Made by a program: the position numbers and the translations under genes. From Phoronis australis (Eukaryota; Phoronida; Phoronidae): 64,000 nucleotides of DNA. Shown here one piece after another: positions 10,521-22,662 of the stretch. The notes below the pieces were generated by a model. The model made no database searches and was not told the DNA's origin. It saw nothing but the letters and a program-made list of their open reading frames with translations. Location of the stretch: assembly GCA_002633005.1 (NCBI GenBank), contig NMRA01000683.1:142070-206069 (forward strand), given 5' to 3'. The stretch's first letter is position 1; each line of letters starts with the position of its first letter.

Positions 10521-13091
10521 AATGAAGGAAGTTGGAGGCCCCCGTCATGCACAGTGGGTTGGCCGCCTCTGTGAATTCACCAGTGGAGACCGTTATGATT
10601 CAGGGACGAAACCAGTCAAGGAATCTGGAGGCCATCTGACGATATCAAGCCAGGCTTTCAAGTACAAGTTAATGTATGACGGTTAAAAGAGGCTCTTGGT
10701 TCAGCTGTTACTACTGAAAAGGGGGCGACAAGACGTCAGACTGCATAGAAGCCTGCCAACTATTGAGGCAGATAACATCACTGTAAGTAAACATATCGTA
10801 TTGAAAATTCTGTGGAACCACGTTAATTTAGTGTCCCAAAATTATTGCGTAGAACGTTTATCAAAACTCTCACCAACATTTCCACTGTCATGTCGTGAAC
10901 GTTTGTGGCCTTAAGTCCATGGTTAACTTTTAATTATTATTGAATTTGTTGGAAACGGATTTGTGTATTACAAACCCAGTCATCGTGCAATGCCGCTATC
11001 AGTTTCTAATCAAAGATGATAGCGAAATCTTGACTAAAATCTAAAGCGTTCCACATTTCATTAATTTGCTGGTTATGGTTCACGATTCAGAACACAAAAC
11101 TGTGGCTCAACCAGCTTGCAACTAGGTTGATTCAGTTCACAAAATTCAAAGCGGACGCAACTGAGCACAAGTGCACGAGGTTTAGATAAAATGATAAAGA
11201 AATTCTCAATGCTTGTTTTTGGATAGTTTTCACAAAATGGCTCGTTCACTTTCGGGGCGTCAGTGTCGAGGTAACCTGTTGCGTTTAGGGTCGTTTTATT
11301 TAATTTCTGTGAAACATGGTGTTCGAACTTCAGCAAATCGGTGTACTTGCCCAATTTTCATTTTTCACACTTCCTAATTAAGGTACCGCAAACTAATGAG
11401 AATCTGCCACTTTCACGCTTTTTATTGATTCAAATACTAGGGTCGAAGAACATCTTCATTTCTGTAGAGAGGATAAAACACTTGTGTGGATGTTTGGCTA
11501 CTGTAGCTTAATACAGATTCGCTCATATTCAACCTAGCTAACCATAAACAGCGTCGTACTTTCAGCAAGGTTTCTATGCACGAAGAGATCCTTCCAATTT
11601 TTTAAGAGTTGCATAAGCAAAGCTCTTCGTTGCGTTAAGCAGTGAAAATCAGGCCTCAAACAACGGGGATCTTCATAATTCCTATTGTGTACCTTCATTT
11701 CTGCTTCGTCACGCTGCAAAGAACTTCGCTTTTGTGACTCTAATCCGGTTCAGTAGACCAACTATGCGATGCGACATAACGTACACAGTATTCCACCAAG
11801 CTGCACTGAGAAATGGAAGTTGTGCCTTGTAGATGTTGTTTATTTTTATAACTAGACTGTAACTGAATTTACTTTGTAGTAAGCACTTGTGCATGAATTC
11901 CGTATGACAACCCACTTTCAATGAAAACTAGTCCAAATCCCTCAGAAATATCAGACTGTGTTGTTTTAAGAATGTAGGGGCCTGTTCAACATAGAATTGT
12001 TGCGCTTTTTGTATGAGCGTTATAAGTTATTCTAATGATTCGGTGACCGCAGGTATAGCCGATTAGTCCCCAGTTCTCAAAAAAATATTTCCCTAAGTTC
12101 AACATAACACAATTTAAGAACTTACACATCATTGTGGAAGGAGCCCCTGTTCTTTGAAATCGATAGGAATGTTTTCAATATGGGACAAAATGATATCACG
12201 GTGGGTATCCTCACGTTAAGATGTAAGTCGCAAGTAAAATTTTCCAGTCTGCAATCAGTTCTTCGTAACAAACCACAGATTGTTATATTTACAAACAGTA
12301 TTGTGTTTGTGGATAGATCAGAAATAATCGATTTTTGAAGTTGGTTTATGCGTAAACAAGATTTAACATCTCAACCTCCTCGTTTCCAAAAGTAGTCCTA
12401 CTCTGCATCCACAGCTGTCAAGACGTTTCTCACATTATCGCAATGGTTGCATCTAGGGACGCCCTTGAAATACTTTTGAAACAGCACTCGCTGTCCATTA
12501 TGGGAAGCCTGGTGAAAGAGTTGAACCATAAATCAGGTGATTTTAAAACCCCATGGTGTATTAGCAATTTGCTAAATATCCATTGTGTACATTGCACTGT
12601 GTCCTCTTTAAATAAATTCACCAATAACAATCACAATAACAACAACAACAACAACAATAATAATAGTCATAGAAATAATGATAATGATAAGCGTATTCCT
12701 TTAGAAGAGGTATACGAAAATTGTCGCCCAAAAGGTGCACTGGTCTTTCACCGCAAAAAATACTCTCCAAAATGGTGCCCTTCTTGAAAAAAACAACAGG
12801 TAAAAGGGTGCCACATTTTAATTTTTGGAACAAAAATGTGAAACTTAACACAAAATTTCTCTCTAAATGGGCCAATTTTTGTCCAAAGCTACTCCCTAAA
12901 TGGGTACTTGGTACCCAAATTTTTGGGTGGCGACCCTCAACCAAAAATACTCGAGTACCAGTCGACGTGCCAGATACCACTTGTTTGTAGTTTTGGTCAT
13001 GTACTTTGTGAAATGAGGTTGGTTTCGTAATTATTACATTTATCGCATTACAGAGTGCGGGTGTCACAAGATGTTAAATTACGTGATATTT
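10521..13091. other. Non-coding stretch, no gene recognised
   Basis: The first 170 bases are probably LINE 3' tail. The rest shows no supported gene. Segment 12720-12980 has internally similar phrases (AAATGGGCCAATTTTTG, AAATGGGTACTTGG) that look like an old, diverged tandem repeat. Confidence 0.4.
12634..12690. repeat. Microsatellite (AAC)n/(AAT)n/(ATG)n
   Basis: The run changes from AAC to AAT to an ATG/ATA-type repeat. It gives low-complexity asparagine translation on the plus strand. Confidence 0.85.
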
Positions 13092-14111
13092 AAAGGAGAA
13101 TGCCACCCAAAAATCAACCTATTTTGAATCAATTAAGATCGACTAGTTCCATTCGATAACTGCAAGTACAGCTCTTTTACCTGACACCTGACGGCAGACG
13201 GAGGTGTTGAAATTAACCAATGACGTCAGAGGTTCAAATGCAATTTGTTCAGCAGTTAACAACACGCTTACTGGTGTCAGGTTATCGCTTGTCTAAATAT
13301 ATCGTTTTACACCAATAAATCTTCAAAACTGGATGTAAAGCCCTTGCTAATAACCTGAGTTATTGAACAAATGAGTTATTTTATTTCGCGATTACTGATT
13401 TTTAGGTATTTGAACGTACAATAGGCCAATTTATCAAGGTCGGTCGCGGTAGTTTGGGCAGGGTGTGTTCGGTGAAATTATTCGTCCGTGAAATACAGAC
13501 AGTTGAACATAGCTGCGTGCTATAATTTTAGACTAGTTTTTTTACAGTTCTAAACACACAAAACGCTTGCTATTCCGGGCCAGTGGCTCGTAATCTGATC
13601 AGGCCCACCACGGCCGGACTGAAGATGTCACGAACACAAACCAGCCAACGTTGGAAACTAAGCTTCGAGTCACGAAAAGACTATACTGGTGATCCAAAGA
13701 AAAAATGTGCACGTGGTTATTTTTGTGAATTAGTCGCAAAACTGAAAATTTACTTACTAGCTAGTAGGGGGGCGCGAAGGCAGGTTACCCTTCCACATCG
13801 GAACCGTCAAGTTAAAAGTTGTACAGTACCAATGATTCGAATAATGTATATGAATGTCTAAGTAAAGATTACCCTAACATCCTGACAATAGGGTGTAAAA
13901 TGGAGGTGTTGTTTCACAACAGCTTTCTCTCAGAAAACATTGAATTAGCATGCGCTCACACGGCCTCGGAGCCCGGTCAATTATTTTATTGCATCTAAAG
14001 CCCGTAACACAGTATCTGGCTTCTCAAAACATTTGCACTCACGAACACTTCAGGGCATTACAATCTGTATCTAATGAGACATACTTTGTTTCAGTTTTAT
14101 ATAAGCATTGG
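13092..14111 (+). mobile_element. P2X7-domain TIR element, copy 1 (left portion only)
   Basis: It starts with AGGAGAATGCCACCC directly after TTAA, the same end as the copies at 37411 and 54835. It runs collinear with them through GCAGACGGAGGTGTTG, CCAATGACGTCA (CCAAT box beside a CRE-like site), TTAGCATG and the ATAAGCATTGG segment at about 14101. There it stops matching. The part that codes the P2X7-like domain and the right terminal repeat are missing. Mariner sits about 340 bases further on, but not at the break. Confidence 0.7.
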
Positions 14112-14455
14112 ATACGATTTACATATTTCAATGAAGACGCGACTTAGATCTGTTTATTCTAGTTCAATTCAGTTCTTTAAAACTCTCTAAATAACGAATA
14201 TTGTCACTGGAGTTCATGAAAACATGGCTGACAAATTATCGTATTTTCATAAACATCGTTCCATTTTTTTAAATGCACTCCAGAATTGATTGTGCGAAGT
14301 TTCCAGAAAAAATCAAATGTGTAAGAATCACTAACATGACTGAATACTTGAAAATGACATTCAGTTGTCGTAGGTTTTGCTGCTGCAAAAAGAGAATTTG
14401 TAGCTTAGAAATTATCTCTATGCCATACGATAGACTATTATTAATTATTAATATA

Positions 14456-15754
14456 CGAAGGTCGTTCAATAAGTTCTCGGCCTCACCAAGAAAACAGAGA
14501 AGCAGGTTAAGTTTTTTCACCATAGTAAAATTTCATCTTTTAAAACAGCACTGCGTTCATGTTGAATTAGTACGGTCAACCGCCGCTGGGTGTCGCTGCT
14601 TCAAAAAGCAGAAGACAACACCTTTAGCAACATGGAGATAACGGAGACGAAAGCCGTCATGACGTATTTGGGTAAAAAAGGATGAAACCAAAAGATATTC
14701 ATGAAGAGATGCGAAAAACACTCGGAGCAGACTCCCCGAACTACTCCACTGTAAAAAAGTGGTCAGCTTGTTTCAAGAGGGTTAGAAAAATCGTTGAAGA
14801 TGAACCTCGTCCAGGACGTCTCAGATTATCGACCTCCAGTGAAAATGTGCAGAAAATTCATGCTGTGTTATGAAAGACAGGCGAATGACTATTCAACATT
14901 TGGCAAACACTGTTGGCATCAGCAATGGGTCCGTCTCTAACATTTTGAGTGAAGATTTGGGCATGAGGAAGCTGAGTGCACGATGAGTGCCAAGAATGTT
15001 AACTCAAGATCAGAAAATGACCAGAATGCAAATTTCAAAGGAACTTCTAGGAACATTCCAAGCAGATCCAGCCAAATTTTCCAGAAGACTTGTAACCCAG
15101 GATGAGACATGGGTCCACCACTTTGACCTGGAATCAAAACAACAAAGTAAACAATGGAAGCATGTGGGTTCCCCAAGCCCGAGAAAGTTCAAGTTGGAGG
15201 CCTCTGCCAGCAAAGTTATGGCATTTGAGTTCTGGGACAGCGAAGGTACAGTGTATTCAGATGATCGACTACTTGCGACGAGGACACACTGCTACTGGGA
15301 ATTACTATGCATCACTTTTGGAAAAACTAAAAAAAGCAAACAAGGAAAAGAAACGCGGGAGGTTTCGGGATGGAGTGCTGTTGCTTCCAGAAAACGCACC
15401 TGCCCAAACTACCCAAGTTGCGGTGACTGAAGCAACTAGATGTGGCTTTGAAATCCTTCTGCACCCCGCCTATTCTCCAGACCTGGCCCCATCTGATTTG
15501 ATTTGTTTCCACATTTGAAGGCCAACATGCTGCGTGGACGCCAGTATATGAGCGATGGTGACGTCATGAGTGCAGTGGAGAAGTATTCTGAGGGGCTCGA
15601 CAAAAGTTTCTTTTACGAAGGCATTGCAAAACTGAAGCACAGATGGAAAAAATGCTTTGATGTAACGGGAGATTATATTGAAAAATAAAAGTCAAAATTA
15701 GTTGCTATCGCGTTGTTTTCTGGGTGAGGCCGATAACTTATTCAACGACCCTCG
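14456..15754 (+). mobile_element. mariner DNA transposon with TIRs and TA target duplication
   Basis: A 1,299-base element is bounded by inverted repeats: CGAAGGTCGTTCAATAAGTT on the left and the complement of GATAACTTATTCAACGACCC on the right. The match extends further into GGCCTCACC(A/C)AGAAAACA. It is flanked by TA at 14454-14455 and 15755-15756, the mariner target duplication. Length, TIRs and TA are standard for the family. The transposase inside is broken. Confidence 0.95.
14632..15688 (+). pseudogene. Decayed mariner transposase
   Basis: The reading frame starts at ATG 14632 (MEITETKAVMTYLGKKG) and breaks at once. It resumes as KPKDIHEEM...YSTVKKW, EDEPRPGRL, then QHLANTVGISNGSVSNIL (the helix-turn-helix part). 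The catalytic region shows TQDETW with the first aspartate, ENAPAQTT where the family has DNAPAH (second catalytic aspartate changed to glutamate), and DLAPSD with the third. The C-terminus ends GDYIEK, as in SETMAR/Hsmar1-type mariners. Several stops and frameshifts are present, so it makes no active enzyme. Confidence 0.9.
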
Positions 15755-15756
15755 TA

Positions 15757-16330
15757 GATAACGACCATGTAATGAAATACAAAAATCCAGAAAACATGTA
15801 AAAAAACAGGTGTTTATATTGCTGTTCCTTCGGGTTAGATTTAGCAACACGTAACTTAGAATAGAGTTATTTGTTGTATATTGGGTGTAGTGGCTATGTG
15901 CTAAACGCATGAACGCGTTAAGAGTGAAGAACGGCTCACAGCAGGCAAAAATGCCCAGAGGGGTGATAAACCCAATGTCACCGATTTGAACCATACTATG
16001 CATTTTAGTTACCTTTGGGATGATAAACAAAACAGTAAAGTACAATCTCATTTTACCTTGTTTAAGTGGGAGAAATCAGGGAGCCTCTATTTTGGGGGTA
16101 TGCCGTGCAATGAACTCGCCGAAAATGCCTTATTTGCACTGCTCAATAAAAAATATCGGCGCACGAGATCATAATTTGTTTGTAATTTTTAAATAAAGCA
16201 AGTCTTCGACTTTACAAAGATGTTAAACAATACTCATTTACTCTGCCGCTAAGTTAAAAATTTCAGGCATAAAGTATCGAGGGGTCAGAGGTTAACAAAT
16301 CATTGCAATTTCGCCACACTTTGAGCCCGT
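15757..16330. other. Non-coding stretch, nothing recognised
   Basis: Short open frames only; no motif or splice structure supports a gene. Confidence 0.4.
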
Positions 16331-16427
16331 ATATCTCAGCTGGCACAACACTGATCAACACCAGACTTTAACACAAGACGTTTTTATCTTATTGCTGTTG
16401 ATTAATACAATAAATTTTTCTGGCGCG
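16331..16427 (+). repeat. Inverted-repeat partner 1 (with 20473-20571)
   Basis: It contains ATATCTCAGCTGGCACA at 16331-16347 and AAATTTTTCTGGCGCG at 16412-16427. Both blocks occur in reverse complement, at nearly the same spacing, in 20473-20571. The interior is diverged. Either a large element of about 4.2 kb has these ends, or two copies of one small repeat lie in opposite directions. Confidence 0.5.
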
Positions 16428-16902
16428 GAACATTTTTCTATACAAATTGCAAGATTGCGACAACCACCTGAGTAGAAATTACCTTCAATACCGATACCTG
16501 TTTGGAACACCAGTAAAGTGCATAGTTTTGATTCAAAAGTTGATTTATTAATATTTAGTTATGTGTCATTAAGTCAGGCCCAATTGTTTAAGGTATTTTT
16601 CCCTTTTAATTAAAATTCCGCGTTTTTCGTGAACCAAGTGTCCAACAACAGGTGTCACTTTAGGGGTGGCAAAATGGTTCCGGTTGGCGAATCCTGACTT
16701 GCTGTGTTATCTGCTAGTATGATGGAGTGTGATGAAGTGTATGGAACCTCAAAAGAATGTCCTCGGCACGTGTGTGAAATCTTGATGCGGCATATAGTGA
16801 GTAGCAAACCACCGCACCTACAGACTGTGCGGCAACTGATTTTGGCGAGAGTCGGACAATTTATATATGCGTGTTCACCGGACCCGTGTCACACCTGTGT
16901 GA

Positions 16903-18284
16903 CTGCGTCCAAAGCAAGGGCAAGACACCGGGCTCATCTTGGAATTCTGTGGAAACCATATAGACCCTGCAAACACCCATTTCATTAGTGGTAGCTCGAG
17001 TGCCAAGCCTGAAGTGGGGATGCTGGTTGAAATGTCTAAAGTCAACTTACTTTCACAGGAACTCAACAATGTCAATGCATTTGTGTTCTTTCCTGTTGGA
17101 TCTGGTGAGTACTACTACTGCTTTGTTTGAATTTGAGGTTATCACGATAGCATTGTGGCGATAATAGTCAGTTTTGTGGATACATGATTCGAGAACCAGT
17201 TAGCAGCGCTAGAAACAACAGGTGTTATTCTAATACAGTACCCTGCAATGCAAGTTACTGGTTCCTCCTTTCAGGAAGATCAAAAACTGTGTGACCATGC
17301 ATGTACCACAAAAATGTAACAACAATACTTGTTTTTGAACATGTAGTATAGACAGAGCTTTTTATTGTACACACTGTTGAAATCTAGTAGTCCTATGCCT
17401 GCATCACTGTTAACAACTGATTAACAGTCTTGTGTTCCTAACGGCAAATCAGTGATATACCTGCCCTGTCGCCGTTGTTGGAGTCTAGGCTAGCCTAGAG
17501 CTATTCAGTCCACTTACTAGTAGCGTCTTGTGTTAGTTGTAAGTTTAGTCTGAGATTATGTGCACCTAGTGACCTGTACCTGTTTCAAGCGGAAAATGCA
17601 ATATCTCGGACTTTCACTTTTCAACAACCGATATTGTTGTGATGCGTCTTCTTTTTAGTTCATTACAGGAAGTATTTTTTCTATAGATATATTGATGAAT
17701 GCTGTAGTTATAGCATAATAAATTCCAATTTTAACTGACAACCTGCGTGCTGGAATTTCTTTTCACTTCAGCTGTCAGTGAATTATGTTATTCTGGAAAT
17801 CATAGCGTGTCGTTATGTTTTATGAGTACCACTATGTTGACATTTGTTGTCTGGATATGATATTCATTTGATGTCCAAAGGAATCCAATCAAACTGACAA
17901 AAATAAATCAAGTACCCACATTGTTTTTTCTTGTTGTACTTATGGCCGTTTTACATATTACACTCCATGGGTCAAATGAATTATCTCAGCTAAAATCATT
18001 GGATCACTCAGCGGCAGTCACACATGTGTAGTGGCTGGGCTCTGCAAAGTTCTGCAAAAAGTGTATAATTCGAGAGTGTTACAACCTGACTGTCATTTTT
18101 CAGAATGTAGAGCAACAAAGCAGACCCCGCAAAAACTGCACAGGCGATGAAGACGGATGAGCAGTTTCGGGAGGAAGGCTGGCTGACACTACAACAGGAT
18201 AAAGGTTTCTTCTCACGCTTGGCTGCCTTGAACCGCGCTGGAAAATGGTCAAATGAGGGAGATAATGAACTTGACAGTCAGTGA
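16903..18284 (+). CDS. Candidate two-exon gene end, unknown protein
   Basis: Exon one is open from 16903 to 17104, includes GNHIDPANTHFISG and NNVNAFVFFPVGS, and stops at a consensus donor (G/GTGAGT). An acceptor CAG at 18121-18123 gives a matching phase and a 53-codon terminal exon (QFREEGWLTLQQDKGFF, RLAALNRAGKWSNEGD) with a stop at 18282-18284. A stronger acceptor at 18111-18113 also fits the phase but gives only 15 residues before a stop. Both exons have higher GC than their surroundings. I do not recognise the family. An upstream open segment at 16719-16796 ends in another GTGAGT and could be an earlier exon. Chance open frames are a real alternative. Confidence 0.3.
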
Positions 18285-18630
18285 TGTCCAGTAATACTCC
18301 GGATTTCATCTTTGTTCGAACATTATACAATCTTTTGGGTTGTCTGAGTGATTTAACCACTTGTTATTGATGTGATATTGTAGAAACTGAGATAAATGCA
18401 AAATGCAATATAGCAACACTTGCTGTGATTTTGTCAGTAAAATTTAGGATGTTTAGTCATTGTTCTGGTTGAAACTTTGCTGTCCAATTTATTTAAAGAT
18501 GCTGGTATTTCAGTTTTCATCTTTCAAATTCATATTACACTCAGTCTCTCCTAACTAAAAAGCAAAGCCTTATCTGAGTGTTAACTTATGTACAAGCTTC
18601 AGGAAGGGTAAAGACTTAGGCATACCTGAA

Positions 18631-18989
18631 TTTATACAAACTACCATGGAAAACACGAGATGTCTAAATGTGCACACTGGCATTCAGATCAAAGAACACA
18701 CTTGCATGTCTCGTTTTTCCACGCTACTTTGTACCACTTAACTGGATGACCAGTGTTAAACCAAATTACAGTCACATTAAATATAATTTTGACTTTAATC
18801 TGTTCCAACATTGTTTTTGCAGAATGAGAGATATTTATACGGTATGTGATGATGAGTTAAGGGTGTTGCCGAGATCACCTGTATTCTGAATTGTTAACTT
18901 CGGGAGTGTCATGTTTGAGCCAATTCACTGGTATTTAGATCTTTTAACACATTTAGACATCTCGTGTTTTCCATGGTAGTTTGTATAAA
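18631..18989. repeat. 42-base perfect inverted repeat enclosing about 275 bases
   Basis: Bases 18631-18672 and 18948-18989 are exact reverse complements (ends TTTATACAAACTACCATGG and CCATGGTAGTTTGTATAAA). The enclosed part, with CAGTGTTAAACCA and GAGATCACCTGTATT, is repeated in diverged direct form at about 18990-19210 without the left arm. This looks like a short non-autonomous transposon plus a partial second copy. No coding capacity. Confidence 0.75.
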
Positions 18990-19731
18990 TTAACCAGGCA
19001 ATGAGTGTTAAACCAGATTCTGGTCGCATTAAATGTCACTTTTTACTTTAATGTGGTCCAACATTGTATATACAGACTGGGGAGTTACGTGTACCGTATG
19101 GGATGAGGAGGTACATGTAAGCGAGATCACCTGTATTTTAAACAACTAACATAGGAGTCTCCTATTTGAGCCAGCCCATTATAATTAAGATCAAACACCA
19201 CATTTAGATATCTCTGATGTGACTTTGCCTTAGAAAGTTGGTAGTCTTGCTATTAAAGCACCTCGAAGACTAATTAGCAGTTAGAACCCAATGTGCATGA
19301 AGTTATATTTTGAACTGAGTTTCAAAGTTTATATGTTGTATATTGTTTGTCTGCTGAGAAGTCATGGGAAAACATGAGCTACATTACAATACTTGTCGTG
19401 TTCTCATGGACTTTATACTGAAAGCAGTCTTTATCATCCTCACTTTTTTCACATGACCTCTGCACTGGATCATGCATCCAACATGAGGCATTTATATAGT
19501 CAAGTAACAGCTGATCACCTGGAACAGGATACATGTACGTTTGCCCTCTGGAGGACTGGGGAGTAATATGAATTCACTCTTTAGACTTCTCACAACTAGT
19601 CACACACACTTATTCAAGTACGTTCCTCTGTGCCTCCCACTGCTCAAGTGAAATATCTTCTCACTGGTAGCTGGTTCCATGTTGTAAGCCCCCATTGCTA
19701 CTCCAAGTCTCCTATTTTTCACTTGTGTCAA

Positions 19732-19921
19732 TCACAGCAAAATGCGCGCAGATAACAAAATGATAACGATAGCCAGCCATGCCACTTCAAAAGTGAAGTT
19801 ATTATGACATTGGCGGCTATATAACGTCCACGGAATGACTCCGACCAGTGGTTTTGCATTTGCCTCTCCTGTAATTGCCAATGAATCTTTCACCTTGACA
19901 CTGTCCTCCGCTTTCAACGCC
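19732..19921 (-). CDS. Candidate terminal exon with C-terminal membrane segment
   Basis: On the minus strand a pyrimidine-rich acceptor (GTGGTTTTGATGCAG) opens into a frame of about 62 codons that ends in TGA at 19732-19734. It contains KAEDSVKVKDSLAITGEA and finishes with a hydrophobic run, FEVAWLAIVIILLSARILL, right before the stop. That is how a tail-anchored, type I membrane or GPI-anchor precursor ends. No upstream partner exon was found and a second frame is also open for part of the exon. The family is unknown. Confidence 0.25.
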
Positions 19922-20472
19922 CTGCATCAAAACCACTTGAAGATTCTTAAAGAAATGTTTGCTCAGACACACTCCACAGCTAACCCACAGTAAAAGCATC
20001 TTTGTAAACAGGACAATCTCAGATAAAGCCATAAATAAATGATCTTGTTCATACAACACTGTAAGATTTGAAACGTCGCAAGTGGGGAGAGGGCATCACG
20101 ATTTTTGAAGGAAAATGTTCTGAAAATGATGTGTCGGCGTTTTTTTCTTTTTAGCCTTGCAAATAAGATTACTGAGCTTTGTAAAACCAGTGAGATTTGA
20201 ATTTCGACTCTCGCAAAAGGTGTCCTGCCAAAACTACTGCTATTTGCGTAGTAAGTATCCTAATTCCATGACTACGAGCACTTTTAGAAATAATGTAGTG
20301 TACCCTCGTTGCCTAGAAAATACGAAATTTGATGAATGATAAATTGATTCGCCGTTTGCTGGCCAACTATTAACAAATGTTCACTTTTTGTTGACGTTTG
20401 TCGGCATTACTCATTGGGGTGAAATGGCGTAACCACCAGTCATTTTTAACTTCAAATGACATGAAATCCGTT

Positions 20473-20571
20473 CGCGCCAGGAAATTTTTTTTGTCTCATT
20501 TTGTAGACCTAAAATAGCTCAACACACTGGTTGGCACTAAAATGTTCTGAAACCTGTGCCAGCTGAGATAT
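20473..20571 (-). repeat. Inverted-repeat partner 2 (with 16331-16427)
   Basis: It carries CGCGCCAGGAAATTTTT at 20473-20489 and TGTGCCAGCTGAGATAT at 20555-20571, reverse complements of the two conserved blocks at 16331-16427. Confidence 0.5.
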
Positions 20572-21300
20572 CGGGATACGAATTTAGCCAATTTTGACAG
20601 TTTCAAAAGTCACTTAAAGTACTCATCTTATGCGGCTCTAAAGACAGACAAAAATATCAAAATCGTTTAAATTTTCATGAATAAAGTAGTCGAAGGTCAC
20701 ACCTGATCAATAACACAGGTTCAATATTTCAATGTTACTTCCACTGCGTAACGTAACTGTCGGAATTTTACTTAAACTTAACTGCCGCCAGGCTGAAAAC
20801 TTGTCGGAAACAAATAGTATCCATGCAAACCAAAAGGGGGCGTTTTGAAAAAAATAAAGGTGTTCCGGAGTCAGTGGGGCCAGTGTCATCTCACAGACAA
20901 AATATAAAGAGAATCTGTGACATAGCGTTTATGACCCTCTGCCTGGTCAATTCGCGAACATGCTCTTAAGTCGTGGAAAGTAAATCCACTCTTTCAATCT
21001 TGTTGAACGTTTCATTGTTCTGTGGCATTTGATATTTGAAAACACCTCGCATTTTGACTTACGCAATTTTTGTATAGCAATTTTGATCTCTTGTATGACA
21101 TTATTTTGGAAGAGGAGACGCCATTAGGTGACTCTTTAGCCAGTCACAAGCTAAGAAACTGAGAATATTCACAATGTCGTATTCATTACCTTAACAAATG
21201 ATGCGAAAATGAAACTGATACTTTGGAAACCGTCAACTTTTTGTTTATATCCATTAAGTAAACAATGCAAGCATCAGCAAATATTGTTAAAATTTTAAAT
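20572..21300. other. Non-coding stretch
   Basis: No gene, repeat end or motif that I can support. Confidence 0.4.
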
Positions 21301-21910
21301 TTTAAGTAATTCTTTGCGACATAAATTAACTTTCAACTGCGTGAAGTAATTACTGGCGGCGTCAAATGATTATTTGCGGTGTTAAAATTTAACTGTTCAC
21401 CCCAAATAAATACTTTACACTGTTAAATGTTAATTTGCGGTGCTAAAGGTTAATTTACGCCGCAAATAATAACTTTACGCCGCAAATAATTACTTTATGC
21501 CAATAAACGATAATTTACGTGGCAAATAATTATTTAACGCCGCTAATATTTAATTTGAGCTGTTAAAAGTGAATTGGCACACAGGTACTTTAAGCCGCAA
21601 ATAAATACTTTACGCTGCAAATAATTACTTCACGCCACAAATAAGAGTTTTACACAGCTAAAATTTAGTTTATGACATAAAATAATACTTTAAGCCGCAA
21701 ATCATTACTTTACGAAGTAAATACTTTCCTTACGCCAGTAAAAATTAGTTTACACCGCAAATAATTACTCTACGCCGCAATTAATTACTTAACGCCCAAA
21801 AATACTTTACGTGGAAAACAAATACTTCACGCCTCAAATAATTTCTTTACTTAAAAATAATAGCTTTACGCCGTTAATGATTAATTTACGTCACTAACAA
21901 AATTGATTTA
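21301..21910. repeat. Degenerate minisatellite, unit about 17-20 bases
   Basis: About 600 bases are built from variants of TTTACGCCGCAAATAATTAC, with the core TTTACGCCGC and a linker of AAATAATTAC or TAAAAATTAA type. More than 25 units can be followed, all diverged. Two half-unit classes alternate irregularly. The array has no coding capacity. Confidence 0.85.
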
Positions 21911-22662
21911 CACAGTCACGTAATTTTCTTGCGTAACGTTCACCCAACGATACAGGACTTGTTGCGAGAGTTTGCACTGTGAATATTCGACTGTCTGCTC
22001 AACTGAATTGTGATCGAGTGTTTGAATTATCAAATCAAGCCTTATTTCATTGCTTCATTTTCCTTTTCATTTTGTCGCGTTTGCTCTTCAAGCGAGACTT
22101 TGGACTACGTTTCTAGACAACCAGCGATTTCCTGGCAAAATTAGTCAACAAAACCGATAAATACGTTTAGCAATTCTTTATTCACCCCTACCTTTGGCCC
22201 TGGTCCCATACCAGGAATACTCCGGCCTATGAAATCTTTTCATCTCTTAGAACCACTTTTGACATCTTATCAAATTACATGCCAGGAGTTTTTCAACAAG
22301 TCGTTTTTGGTGTTAAAATTACGTTACTGTATTTTACTTAAAGAAGTGACATTTGGTACCTGAATGTTTGTTCTGCAGTTATAAATGAAAATTTTAGCCT
22401 CTACTAGCAGATGTGTTTACGTGACTTGCATAGCTAAATCTGTGTGTTTGTGTTTGGATGAATTATTTCTGTTTTCAATTGTTTCTATAATAACTCATTT
22501 TTTCAATGTTTACCTGTTGTCCAGGCTTTTTTCCTTATTCAATTTTGAGCTATGAATGTTATCTGTTAACTTACACATTCCCGTGAAATAAAATTCAAGA
22601 AAAGAAAATTAAAAAATTCCAATTCAATACTTTCTTTTGCTGACAGCGTACATTGTACTTGC
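21911..22662. other. Non-coding stretch
   Basis: AT-rich sequence with no supported feature. Confidence 0.4.

Noticed and set aside
12443-12787. 114-codon frame with an asparagine run
   Set aside because: The frame is carried by a microsatellite and has no other protein-like feature.
12721-12990. 89-codon frame with lysine/tryptophan-rich phrases
   Set aside because: The phrases are internally repeated at DNA level; more likely an old tandem repeat.
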